Part shown: positions 31,019 through 38,109 of the stretch, piece by piece
Layout of the letters: every line of letters begins with the position of its first letter
Position numbering within the stretch: the stretch's first letter is position 1
IMG/VR virus record: IMGVR_UViG_3300025789_000028
Coordinates: 1-64,000 of that record
DNA length: 64,000 nt
Origin: a virus
Reading direction: 5' to 3' (one strand)
Notes under the pieces: model-generated
What the model was told of the DNA's origin: nothing
Databases searched by the model: none
The model's input: the letters and a program-made list of their open reading frames with translations, nothing else
Translations under genes and position numbers: made by a program

Positions 31019-31025
31019 ATAAATA
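31019..31025 (+). promoter_or_regulatory. Late-type ATAAATA motif
   Basis: ATAAATA, 6 bases before ATG 31032, no Shine-Dalgarno. Confidence 0.55.
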
Positions 31026-31031
31026 TAAACT

Positions 31032-31586
31032 ATGAAGATAACTGAAGTATTAATGGAAGAAACTACCAACAAAAAGCCACACTTGTACCTAGACATGGAT
31101 GGTGTGCAAGCCGATTTTTTTGGGCGTTGGGCTGAGATTGAGGGTGTGCCTCATTACTCACATATCAATGACCACGAAGCAGCCATTGGTAGACTTGCCA
31201 AAGCAGGGCCCGAAAAAGTATATGACTTCTTTAAAAACTTAGAACCACTACAAGGTGGACTAAAAATCATTAGCTGGTTGCATCAACATCATATTCCTTT
31301 TACTGTGTTAAGCGCACCATTAAGAATGGAAGGTGCAGCAAGCATCAAGGGCAAACGTGAATGGTTGGACAAATACAATCCGGGCACTAGTGGAAATGCA
31401 ATTTTTACATCAGCCAAATACAAATATGCTACTGACAAAGACGGAAACCCCAATGTGTTAGTAGACGATTACGGCAAATATCTTAATGCCTGGCGTGATC
31501 ATGGTGGTATTGCTATCAAGCATGAAGATGGTAATACCGAACATACTATCCGTGAATTAGAAAAGATTTACCTAAAAGATAAATAA
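31032..31586 (+). CDS. HAD-family 5'-nucleotidase-like enzyme with capsid-targeting-like leader
   Basis: 184 residues. LYLDMDGVQADFFGRW is HAD motif I with the nucleophile Asp and the Dx Asp. TVLSAP is motif II, KYKYA supplies motif III Lys, and VLVDDYGKYLNAW is motif IV. It resembles bacterial 5'(3')-deoxyribonucleotidases. The leader MKITEVLMEE looks like a T4 capsid-targeting peptide cleaved after LME. If so, the enzyme would be delivered in the virion (inference). Confidence 0.75.
   Translation: MKITEVLMEETTNKKPHLYLDMDGVQADFFGRWAEIEGVPHYSHINDHEAAIGRLAKAGPEKVYDFFKNLEPLQGGLKIISWLHQHHIPFTVLSAPLRMEGAASIKGKREWLDKYNPGTSGNAIFTSAKYKYATDKDGNPNVLVDDYGKYLNAWRDHGGIAIKHEDGNTEHTIRELEKIYLKDK
31579..31585 (+). 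promoter_or_regulatory. Late-type ATAAATA motif
   Basis: ATAAATA overlapping the preceding stop codon and 5 bases before ATG 31591. Confidence 0.5.
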
Positions 31587-31590
31587 TAGT

Positions 31591-32037
31591 ATGAGTAATA
31601 TACAACAATTAATGGAAAGTTTGGATCGTCTTAGTGACGAAGCCACATTGGCTATTCAACTACACGACAGTTTTGATATTGAACTGGGCGAACATTTTGT
31701 TATTGAAACAGGTGTTGTAGGATTTACTGATGACGGTATCATCTTAGAATCTGACGATGATATGCTAGAATACTTGTCATTGCATGACATGCTCACAGAA
31801 GCAGAATATCAGGGACGCAAAGTTCCATTAGGCAAGCCTATGCAAGGCGATGTCAAAAAGAGCAAAGTATATGTGCGCAAGCCAAATGGCAAAGTAGTCA
31901 AAGTTAACTTTGGCGACAAGAACATGCGTATCAAAAAGAACAGTCCGGGCCATCGTAAATCATTTCGTGCCCGTCATCACTGTGAAAATCCCGGGCCACG
32001 TTGGAAGGCACGTTATTGGTCATGCCGCGCTTGGTGA
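31591..32037 (+). CDS. Prohead-associated-like protein with two candidate protease sites
   Basis: 148 residues. The leader MSNIQQLMES has an LME|S site. An acidic stretch follows, with a second candidate, LTE|A, at about residue 71. The C-terminal 75 residues (VYVRKPNGKVVKVNFGDKNM then SPGHRKSFRARHHCENPGPR and KARYWSCRAW) form a motif I recall at the ends of head-associated proteins in T4-like phages. Its Cys/His residues may bind metal. A role in prohead core or maturation is likely. Confidence 0.7.
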   Translation: MSNIQQLMESLDRLSDEATLAIQLHDSFDIELGEHFVIETGVVGFTDDGIILESDDDMLEYLSLHDMLTEAEYQGRKVPLGKPMQGDVKKSKVYVRKPNGKVVKVNFGDKNMRIKKNSPGHRKSFRARHHCENPGPRWKARYWSCRAW

Positions 32038-32090
32038 TCAGTTTACCCGTTATCATTGACCTTAGTCACCACACTCTATAAAATATAAGC

Positions 32091-32273
32091 ATGGCAACTA
32101 AACCAGGTCAAGATCAAACACGCTACGAAGTTATTACCCAAGAAGATAATGAATCGGGGGATATGATTATCCCTCTTCCCATGGTCCTATTAGAACAATT
32201 AGGCTGGAAAGAAGGCGATAACTTAGAGATCGGTTTTGACAAAGACGGCCAAATTTTCTTAAAAAAGGGATAA
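32091..32273 (+). CDS. AbrB/SpoVT-like small protein
   Basis: 60 residues. MIIPLPMVLLEQLGWKEGDN followed by LEIGFDKDGQIFLKK matches the swapped-hairpin AbrB domain used by antitoxins and transition regulators. The same module starts the 152-residue protein at 52436. It lies among late genes, so it may be structural rather than regulatory. Confidence 0.65.
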   Translation: MATKPGQDQTRYEVITQEDNESGDMIIPLPMVLLEQLGWKEGDNLEIGFDKDGQIFLKKG

Positions 32274-32277
32274 CAAA

Positions 32278-32880
32278 ATGAACGACAACGATACAATTAC
32301 AATTACCTCGGCCTTATCAGCGGATGACCTATATGGATCAACAGGCGCTATGGGTGCTACTGTTAGTGTGACAGATCACTGGGGTTATGGTAACTTAACA
32401 AGTCTTACTCCTGCAAGTATTCCTCCCCTTACTACACAATCAATTGCAAGTTTGTCTACTACATTAGGAAATGTGTCCAATGTTACCGGTGGGTTAACTG
32501 CTAGTACAACTGTAACCGGGGCATCACCCTATTATTATGGTAATTTGTCTAACGTAGGTCAATCAGGACAAGTTCTTACGACAAATGGTACTGGTAACTA
32601 TGGTTGGAACTATGCTAATGTAACATTAAACCCAAACACATACTTAAACGGACATTCACTAAAGGTAGCTGGCAATGCTGACTTTGATGGTGATGTAACT
32701 GTCAAGGGTAAAAGTTTAATGCAGACATTAGAAAAGATTGAACAAAAATTAGCAATCTTTAAACAGAATCCTGAACTTGAAGAAAAGTGGGATGAATTGC
32801 GTGAACTTGCAGAAAAATACAAGGCACTAGAAAAAGACATCATTGAAAAGGAAAAGATGTGGGATATACTAAAGAAATGA
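32278..32880 (+). CDS. Virion-type protein with beta-rich N-half and helical C-half
   Basis: 200 residues. The first 130 are Ser/Thr/Gly/Asn-rich, as in fibre and decoration proteins. The C-terminal part (LKVAGNADFDGDVTVKGKSL then MQTLEKIEQKLAIFKQNPEL) ends in a charged coiled coil (ALEKDIIEKEKMWDILKK). This tail resembles a module repeated in T4-like phage structural proteins. A head or neck location is plausible. Confidence 0.65.
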   Translation: MNDNDTITITSALSADDLYGSTGAMGATVSVTDHWGYGNLTSLTPASIPPLTTQSIASLSTTLGNVSNVTGGLTASTTVTGASPYYYGNLSNVGQSGQVLTTNGTGNYGWNYANVTLNPNTYLNGHSLKVAGNADFDGDVTVKGKSLMQTLEKIEQKLAIFKQNPELEEKWDELRELAEKYKALEKDIIEKEKMWDILKK

Positions 32881-32896
32881 TTGAGCAATAAGTTAT

Positions 32897-33112
32897 ATGG
32901 CTAAAGAAACAGGTATTAAAATAGAAGGGCAGGTAGTTGACGTTCAAAGGAACGCCGTCTTTACTGTGAAACTAGATACAGGGCATACTGTGATAGGACA
33001 TGTTTCTGGCAAAATGCGTCAGCACGAAATTCGCATATTGTTAGGCGACAAAGTAGAAATGGAAATGAGTCCTTACGACATGAGTAAGGGCAGAATCGTA
33101 AGAAGAAAATAA
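32897..33112 (+). CDS. infA: Translation initiation factor IF-1
   Basis: IF-1 binds the A site of the 30S subunit and stabilises the initiation complex. 71 residues, one less than E. coli, OB fold. [20 protein letters not shown], then [20 protein letters not shown] and [20 protein letters not shown] are collinear with bacterial InfA; the HVSGKMR..IRIL and [10 protein letters not shown] blocks are nearly identical to the family consensus. It starts 16 bases after the virion gene and ends one base into the next gene, so it is late-transcribed. Together with bS21 and the initiator-like tRNA it points to control of initiation. Confidence 0.92.
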   Translation: MAKETGIKIEGQVVDVQRNAVFTVKLDTGHTVIGHVSGKMRQHEIRILLGDKVEMEMSPYDMSKGRIVRRK

Positions 33113-33762
33113 TGGAATTAATTAAACCATTTGGTCCTGAAATAGGACATACTCAAATTAGTGACGAAGACAACAATACTCTACTAGAGATAATTGAAAA
33201 AAATAAAGATGACCCGACGAAAAGGACCACCAATCTAGTATCAGGGTACATTGATTGGGTATTCACAATTAGAGATTCACTACCCCCTAAATTTGTAAAC
33301 ACTATTGCAAAATTAGTCGCAGAATATGCTAATAATGCTACATCATTGTATTCGCCGGATATACGAATAAATTCTCAAGAATTAACTTGTGTCTCCGCTT
33401 GGTGCAACATACAAGAATCAAGTGAATTTCACCTCATACATACTCATCCCATTAATGATTTAGTTTGTGTTATATACCCCAAAGTAGATATCCCTCACAA
33501 AAAATCAATATATGATGAGGCTCTTGGGTCTGATGTTCTTAAGCCTGGCAGCATTGTGTTTCAACACGGTGCGACAGTAAACAATTTTGGTTCTAGTATG
33601 CATACTGTTTTTCCTAAAACAAAGGATGTTTACATATTCCCTTCTGACATGCCACATTATACTATTCCGGTATGGGATGAAAATTATTCTAGACTTTCTG
33701 TGAGTTTTAATTTTGTATTCAATGACCTATTTTATCAAAGAAGAAAACTTCACGGGTATTGA
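33112..33762 (+). CDS. 2OG-Fe(II) oxygenase-like protein
   Basis: 216 residues. AWCNIQESSEFHLIHTHPIN provides a strand with HLIHTH near the expected HxD/HxH position. YIFPSDMPHYTIPVWDENYS followed by RLSVSFNF gives the distal His and the Arg that binds 2-oxoglutarate. The layout matches the putative 2OG-Fe(II) oxygenase group (2OG-FeII_Oxy_5) seen near phage tail genes. The substrate may be a virion protein or nucleic acid. Confidence 0.7.
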   Translation: MELIKPFGPEIGHTQISDEDNNTLLEIIEKNKDDPTKRTTNLVSGYIDWVFTIRDSLPPKFVNTIAKLVAEYANNATSLYSPDIRINSQELTCVSAWCNIQESSEFHLIHTHPINDLVCVIYPKVDIPHKKSIYDEALGSDVLKPGSIVFQHGATVNNFGSSMHTVFPKTKDVYIFPSDMPHYTIPVWDENYSRLSVSFNFVFNDLFYQRRKLHGY

Positions 33763-34388
33763 TAATGCAATTTGTTGATGGCTTAATGGGCAACGATCCT
33801 GACACGGGTCTATATAATTCTAATGGACATAGATGCAAAGAGTTGTCAGAATTAAACCTACAAAATTATATATTGTTTGTAGGTGATAACGCTAATCTTG
33901 CACTAGACTTACCCATTGAAAAAACATATCCATATCTGATAGCAAATGAACTAAAATCTGACTATTACAATCTCAGCGTATTCAATGGTGGCATGGACAG
34001 TATACGATATAACTTAGTATCTTGGTATTTTAAGTTTAAACAACGACCCAAAGCAATTATTGCAGGATGTGAATTTTTAAATTCAATAATAGTTAGTGAT
34101 ACTGATAACACCTATTTTAAATCAGCAGACTACAATGATGATGCAATCCAAGAACTATCTCATAACGGAAATATATGTGGATTTTTTAACGGAAGAAACG
34201 AACTAGCAAACAATATCTTTTATCACTTGATATACACACCGATTTATCAAATTAGGTTTAAAGAAAAACTACCAATTTTTACCTCTGAAAAAGTTATTGA
34301 TATTAAATGTGAATTTAATGATCAAGTTGGCATAGCAACATCTATTTCAAACGAAATAAAAAAACGTTCAACACAAGCAAGACCATAA
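33759..34388 (+). CDS. SGNH-hydrolase-like paralogue lacking catalytic residues
   Basis: 209 residues, collinear with the next gene: GHRCKELSELNLQNYILFVG then EKTYPYLIANELKSDYYNLS. Where the neighbour has GCSHTEG (catalytic Ser), this protein has GDNANLA. The C-terminal D..H block is also missing, and the protein is about 40 residues shorter. It therefore looks like a non-catalytic duplicate. ATGA overlap upstream and a 1-base overlap downstream suggest co-translation with the active partner. Confidence 0.65.
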   Translation: MIMQFVDGLMGNDPDTGLYNSNGHRCKELSELNLQNYILFVGDNANLALDLPIEKTYPYLIANELKSDYYNLSVFNGGMDSIRYNLVSWYFKFKQRPKAIIAGCEFLNSIIVSDTDNTYFKSADYNDDAIQELSHNGNICGFFNGRNELANNIFYHLIYTPIYQIRFKEKLPIFTSEKVIDIKCEFNDQVGIATSISNEIKKRSTQARP

Positions 34389-35131
34389 TGCAATTTAATA
34401 AAAATTTTATAGGTAATCCTTGGCCCAATAAAATTATGAATTTTTTGTGGGGTACTGATAGTCAAGAACTGTATTTAAAAAATGCAGAGACTCAACCAAC
34501 CGACTGGTATTACAGGGATCGTGAACTTATATATTCTTATAATGAATATGGACATCGAAGTAAAAACATAAGTGATATAGATTTAGACAATTACATATTA
34601 TTTACCGGATGTAGTCATACCGAAGGTGTAGGTTTAGAATTAGAAAAAACTTACCCCTATCAAGTGGCACAAAAGTTAGGGTGCGATTATTATAATCTTG
34701 GATTAGGTGGCACTGGCATAGATGTAGTTGAGCATAATTTAATACAATGGTTTTTAACTGTGCAAAAGAAACCTAAACACTTGTTTATTCAATGGCCTGA
34801 TCATAGTAGATTTATATCTCAAAATAACAATCCTAGATATACCAATCTAGTAGAAGAAGGAACTTGGGCCAAACCTAATAGTGAAACTTTTAGATTTATC
34901 GTCGGTGCTGAGGAATCTGGATTTAATTTTGCTAGAAAAGAATTATACAAACGTCTTATATTAGAAATAGCTAACTGCCCTGTAACAACAGTGGGGGCAT
35001 CATCCAACATGCCATATGATTCGTCTAGTATCTACTTATTTCAAAAAGATTTAGCCAGAGACTTATCACATTTTGGTAATATATCTCATCGTGCATTAGC
35101 AGATGATATTTTGAGTTCTATTATTGTATAA
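34388..35131 (+). CDS. SGNH/GDSL-like hydrolase
   Basis: 247 residues. Block I is YILFTGCSHTEGVGLELEKT with Ser in the nucleophile position. Block II Gly is in GLGGTGIDVVEHNL, and block V DLSHFGNISH supplies Asp and His. Block III Asn is less clear. SGNH enzymes de-esterify sugars or lipids, so a role on glycans is plausible. It forms a tandem pair with the degenerate paralogue. Confidence 0.65.
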   Translation: MQFNKNFIGNPWPNKIMNFLWGTDSQELYLKNAETQPTDWYYRDRELIYSYNEYGHRSKNISDIDLDNYILFTGCSHTEGVGLELEKTYPYQVAQKLGCDYYNLGLGGTGIDVVEHNLIQWFLTVQKKPKHLFIQWPDHSRFISQNNNPRYTNLVEEGTWAKPNSETFRFIVGAEESGFNFARKELYKRLILEIANCPVTTVGASSNMPYDSSSIYLFQKDLARDLSHFGNISHRALADDILSSIIV

Positions 35132-35134
35132 ATA
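35128..35134 (+). promoter_or_regulatory. Late-type TATAAATA motif
   Basis: TATAAATA (T at 35127) ends 4 bases before ATG 35139. No Shine-Dalgarno. Confidence 0.6.
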
Positions 35135-35138
35135 CAAT

Positions 35139-35693
35139 ATGCGTGATATTATTACATTACTTGAGGAAAAAGCTAAGCCTCAAGACATAGAAATCATCCC
35201 ACTCAATTTCACACCCAATGAAGTTGAACCCATAATGGGCAAGGATACCCTTGAATTGCACTATGACAAACTTGCTAAGGGCTACGCAAAACGATTTAAC
35301 GACAAAGAGGGTGATCCTACATTCAACTATGCAGGAGCATTTTTACATAACATGTGGTTCCCACAGTTCCGTGAAGTTCGTACTAATAATAAACCAAACG
35401 GCCCTATGTTAGGTTTTATCAACAAACATTTCAAGAGTTACGACCAATTCAAAAATGAGTTTGAAACTCTAGCAATGACAATTCAAGGCTCAGGTTGGGT
35501 CTATCTAGCATATGATGGTAAACTAAAAACTATCAAAAACCATGAAGTACGTGATGACATACTATTGCTTGTAGACTGGTGGGAACATGCCTGGATATTA
35601 GACTACGGCAGTGATAAGAAAAAGTATCTAAAAGAACTTTGGAAGATTATTAATTGGAACGTTATTAACACACGATGGGGTAAAAGTTTATGA
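35139..35693 (+). CDS. Fe/Mn superoxide dismutase with capsid-targeting-like leader
   Basis: Converts superoxide to oxygen and peroxide. 184 residues from ATG 35139, preferred over an ATG 15 bases upstream because of the late motif between them. Metal ligands are His41 (LELHYDKLAKGY), His70 (GAFLHNMWF), Asp146 and His150 (VDWWEHAWILDY). The C-terminal YLKELWKIINWNVINTRW is also typical. The N-terminal MRDIITLLEE precedes the enzyme domain and fits a capsid-targeting peptide cleaved after LLE. Packaging in the virion is inference. Phage SODs are uncommon. Confidence 0.88.
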   Translation: MRDIITLLEEKAKPQDIEIIPLNFTPNEVEPIMGKDTLELHYDKLAKGYAKRFNDKEGDPTFNYAGAFLHNMWFPQFREVRTNNKPNGPMLGFINKHFKSYDQFKNEFETLAMTIQGSGWVYLAYDGKLKTIKNHEVRDDILLLVDWWEHAWILDYGSDKKKYLKELWKIINWNVINTRWGKSL

Positions 35694-36013
35694 TTACAGT
35701 AACCGAATCAGCACAAGAAAAAATTAAACAAGTTTTGTCAGAGGAAGGCCCTACAGCCAAACTACGAATGTTCATTCAAGGTGGCGGATGCGCTGGCTTT
35801 AGTTATGGATTTGCAATTGAAGACGATCAAAACGATGATGATTTTGTAGTTCCTGCAGGCCCGTCAACTATTTTAATAGATGCAATGTCTATTGAATATC
35901 TAAGAGGTGCAACCGTAGACTTTAAAGATGACCTAGAAGGTTCACGTTTCGCAATTGTTAATCCTCAGGCGACAAGCACATGCGGATGTGGCTCAAGTTT
36001 CTCAGCTGGATAA
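35690..36013 (+). CDS. A-type iron-sulfur carrier, ErpA/IscA-like
   Basis: Delivers Fe-S clusters to target proteins. 107 residues. Ligand Cys34 is in GGGCAGFSYGF, and Cys98 and Cys100 in STCGCGSSF. VDFKDDLEGSRFAIVNPQAT matches the ErpA subgroup closely. The ATGA overlap with SOD couples the two. A possible client in this window is the 7Fe ferredoxin at 29107. HesB/ErpA genes occur in some marine phages. Confidence 0.9.
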   Translation: MITVTESAQEKIKQVLSEEGPTAKLRMFIQGGGCAGFSYGFAIEDDQNDDDFVVPAGPSTILIDAMSIEYLRGATVDFKDDLEGSRFAIVNPQATSTCGCGSSFSAG

Positions 36014-36381
36014 TACTTGTATTGGCATTTAATAGTGCCTATGCTCAGTCACGTTCTTGGACTGATGAAGAAATATTATGGGGCGCGGCTGCAGGTTCTG
36101 CTCTAGTAATTGATTATAGCCAAACAACATGGGCTGCAAAACATAATTGGGGTCCAACTGCGCAACACCATAATGGTATTCATGAAAATAACTTTTTATT
36201 AGGAAAAAGTCCGTCAACTGCCAAAGTTAATAATTATTTTGCAACAGTTACTCCATTATTATTCTTTGCGGCAGACCGTTGTCCAGAGTATCGTAAGCCA
36301 ATTTTAATAGCAATAACTGTGCTAGAAAGCGTAGTTATTGTTAACAACAACATAAATGTGGGAATGCAATTTAGTTTCTGA
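35980..36381 (+). CDS. Exported or membrane protein, 133 residues
   Basis: ATG 35980 (or 35986) lies inside the end of the ErpA gene. MRMWLKFLSWIILVLAFNSA with YAQ|S is a signal peptide. The rest has ENNFLLGKSPSTAKVNNYFA and a second hydrophobic stretch near LIAITVLESVVIVNNNINVG. A similar envelope protein occurs in other phages as I recall, without a role. It might contribute to lysis or envelope modification. Confidence 0.65.
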   Translation: MRMWLKFLSWIILVLAFNSAYAQSRSWTDEEILWGAAAGSALVIDYSQTTWAAKHNWGPTAQHHNGIHENNFLLGKSPSTAKVNNYFATVTPLLFFAADRCPEYRKPILIAITVLESVVIVNNNINVGMQFSF

Positions 36382-36384
36382 CTG

Positions 36385-36391
36385 ATAAATA
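36385..36391 (+). promoter_or_regulatory. Late-type ATAAATA promoter
   Basis: ATAAATA, 17 bases before ATG 36409, with AAGGG between. Confidence 0.6.
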
Positions 36392-36408
36392 CAGTATAAG
36401 GGCTAAAA

Positions 36409-37515
36409 ATGAGCATACCAAATCAACAGAACATTAATATTGGGCTTCCAAACGAATCTATCGGAAGCGATTCATTATTCACGGCATTTACAAAAACACA
36501 AGACAACTTCAGTCAGTTATTTTCTTGTGCTAGTCCATACGTATCATTCATAGGTAACACCGGCATCAATACCAGTGCTAATGTTAGCAACGGATCAATT
36601 ACTATTACTAACACCGGTGTCACAGAATTAGTTGCTGGTACAGGGGTTACATTGTCAGGAAACACCGGGGTCGTTACTATTTCTAGTAGCGGTGGTGGTA
36701 ATGGCGGCGGCGGAACCGTAACAAGCATAGCTGTAATTCCAGTGTCAAACACACGACTAACTGTGTCAGGAAGTCCTATCGTATCAGAAGGCAATATATA
36801 TGTAGATTTAGCGACAAGCAATGTTAGTGCTGGTACATATACAAATCCAACAGTTACAGTAGATGCATATGGAAGAATCACTAGTGCTTCAAACAACACA
36901 GTATCAGGTACTGTTACGAGCATTGGATTGACTCCTGGACCGGGCATACAAATCAACGGTGGACCAATCACAAGCAATGGTAACATTACTGTTACTAACA
37001 CAGGTGTTACAAGATTAAATCAAGGTCCTGGTATTGCATTGTCAGGTGGCAACGGTAACGTTACTATTAGTGCAACTACATTAGGTGGAACAGTAACAGG
37101 TGTAAGCGTAGCAAGTAACGCATTAGTGGTTACAGGAAGTCCAGTAACTACATCAGGTACTATCACAGTTGATTTGCCAGCAAATGTTCCTGTGACAGGA
37201 CAACTATTACTAAGTGGTAGTGATAATTTAGGTAACGGTGCTGCCGCAAACTTAAATGTAACAGCAAGTTATTTCTCAACATCAGGTGGTCCTTATACAG
37301 CAACATTAGCCGCAGGTACAACAGGACAAATCAAAACATTTATGTGTGCAAGTCATGCGTTGGGATATGACATGGTAATCACAGTTACTAACGCAGGATG
37401 GAAATCAAGCGGTACCGGAACAATCACATTTACTGCTACAGGACAAGGATGCACTCTTCAATATATTAATAGTAAGTGGTTCTGTATTGGCAACAACGGC
37501 ACAACATTCGCATAA
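36409..37515 (+). CDS. Fibre-like structural protein, 368 residues
   Basis: N-terminus INIGLPNESIGSDSLFTAFT then KTQDNFSQLF is a module I recall in T4-like phage structural proteins. The middle is repeats of about 50 residues with TGVTLSGNTGVVTISS and GTVTSIGLTPGPGIQINGGP, typical of trimeric beta fibres. The C-terminal 100 residues are a separate domain (FMCASHALGYDMVITVTNAG). It is the first gene of the fibre block. Confidence 0.75.
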   Translation: MSIPNQQNINIGLPNESIGSDSLFTAFTKTQDNFSQLFSCASPYVSFIGNTGINTSANVSNGSITITNTGVTELVAGTGVTLSGNTGVVTISSSGGGNGGGGTVTSIAVIPVSNTRLTVSGSPIVSEGNIYVDLATSNVSAGTYTNPTVTVDAYGRITSASNNTVSGTVTSIGLTPGPGIQINGGPITSNGNITVTNTGVTRLNQGPGIALSGGNGNVTISATTLGGTVTGVSVASNALVVTGSPVTTSGTITVDLPANVPVTGQLLLSGSDNLGNGAAANLNVTASYFSTSGGPYTATLAAGTTGQIKTFMCASHALGYDMVITVTNAGWKSSGTGTITFTATGQGCTLQYINSKWFCIGNNGTTFA

Positions 37516-37539
37516 TAAGAATAATAGGAATTATAGACC

Positions 37540-38088
37540 ATGGCAAATATTGGAAACATAGACAGTATTAAAATCACACAGTTAACGAGTATAGGAGCTA
37601 ATATTGCTGCCAATACACTAATCCCTGTGGTTAACATGGCTAACTTGAGCAATCCTATTACTCAGAAAAGCACATTACAAAATGCTGCCAATTATATATT
37701 AAACAATGCAGGTACTGCTACATTTCCCCCTGCATTGCAATCAAATCTTGCACTATCTGTTGCAAACGCTGCACAACCAAACATTACTAGTGTAGGTACA
37801 TTACAATCATTAACTGTTGCAGGTAATACAGTATTACCTGATGTTAGTTTAGTAAAAATTCAAGGTGGCAACAACGGACAGTTCTTACAGACAAACGGCA
37901 ATGGCGTATTAGATTGGGCTATTCCACCTAGTGGTAATGTTACTAACTATCCAGGTGGTGCCAATACTCAGATACAATTTAACACTAGTGGCACATTTGC
38001 AGGTAGTGATGCATTTACGTTTGACGGTAATAATGTTGCTATCACAGGTGCTAATTTTATAGCCAATCCAGGTGCATATATATTATAA
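37540..38088 (+). CDS. N-terminal part of a giant fibre protein, ended by an in-frame TAA
   Basis: 182 residues: MANIGNIDSIKITQLTSIGA onward, a fibre-type N-terminus, ending PGAYIL-stop. The stop (38086-38088) is in the same frame as the next ORF. The repeat unit at about 38640-38720 has GAA where this copy has TAA (PGAYILEVYGANAFMGS versus PGAYIL*VYGDSAYMGS). One GAA-to-TAA change therefore splits a single ORF of about 1,470 codons. Confidence 0.75.
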   Translation: MANIGNIDSIKITQLTSIGANIAANTLIPVVNMANLSNPITQKSTLQNAANYILNNAGTATFPPALQSNLALSVANAAQPNITSVGTLQSLTVAGNTVLPDVSLVKIQGGNNGQFLQTNGNGVLDWAIPPSGNVTNYPGGANTQIQFNTSGTFAGSDAFTFDGNNVAITGANFIANPGAYIL

Positions 38089-38109
38089 GTATACGGTGAC
38101 AGTGCATAC

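Noticed and set aside
36513-37001. Minus-strand ORF of 162 residues, hydrophobic and Pro/Val-rich
   Set aside because: It is the complement of the repetitive fibre gene; codon bias of Thr/Gly/Asn repeats creates open antisense frames.
38086-38088. Natural end of the 182-residue fibre gene
   Set aside because: The downstream frame is continuous, the repeat has GAA at this codon, and the next ORF lacks a Shine-Dalgarno; a nonsense change fits better.
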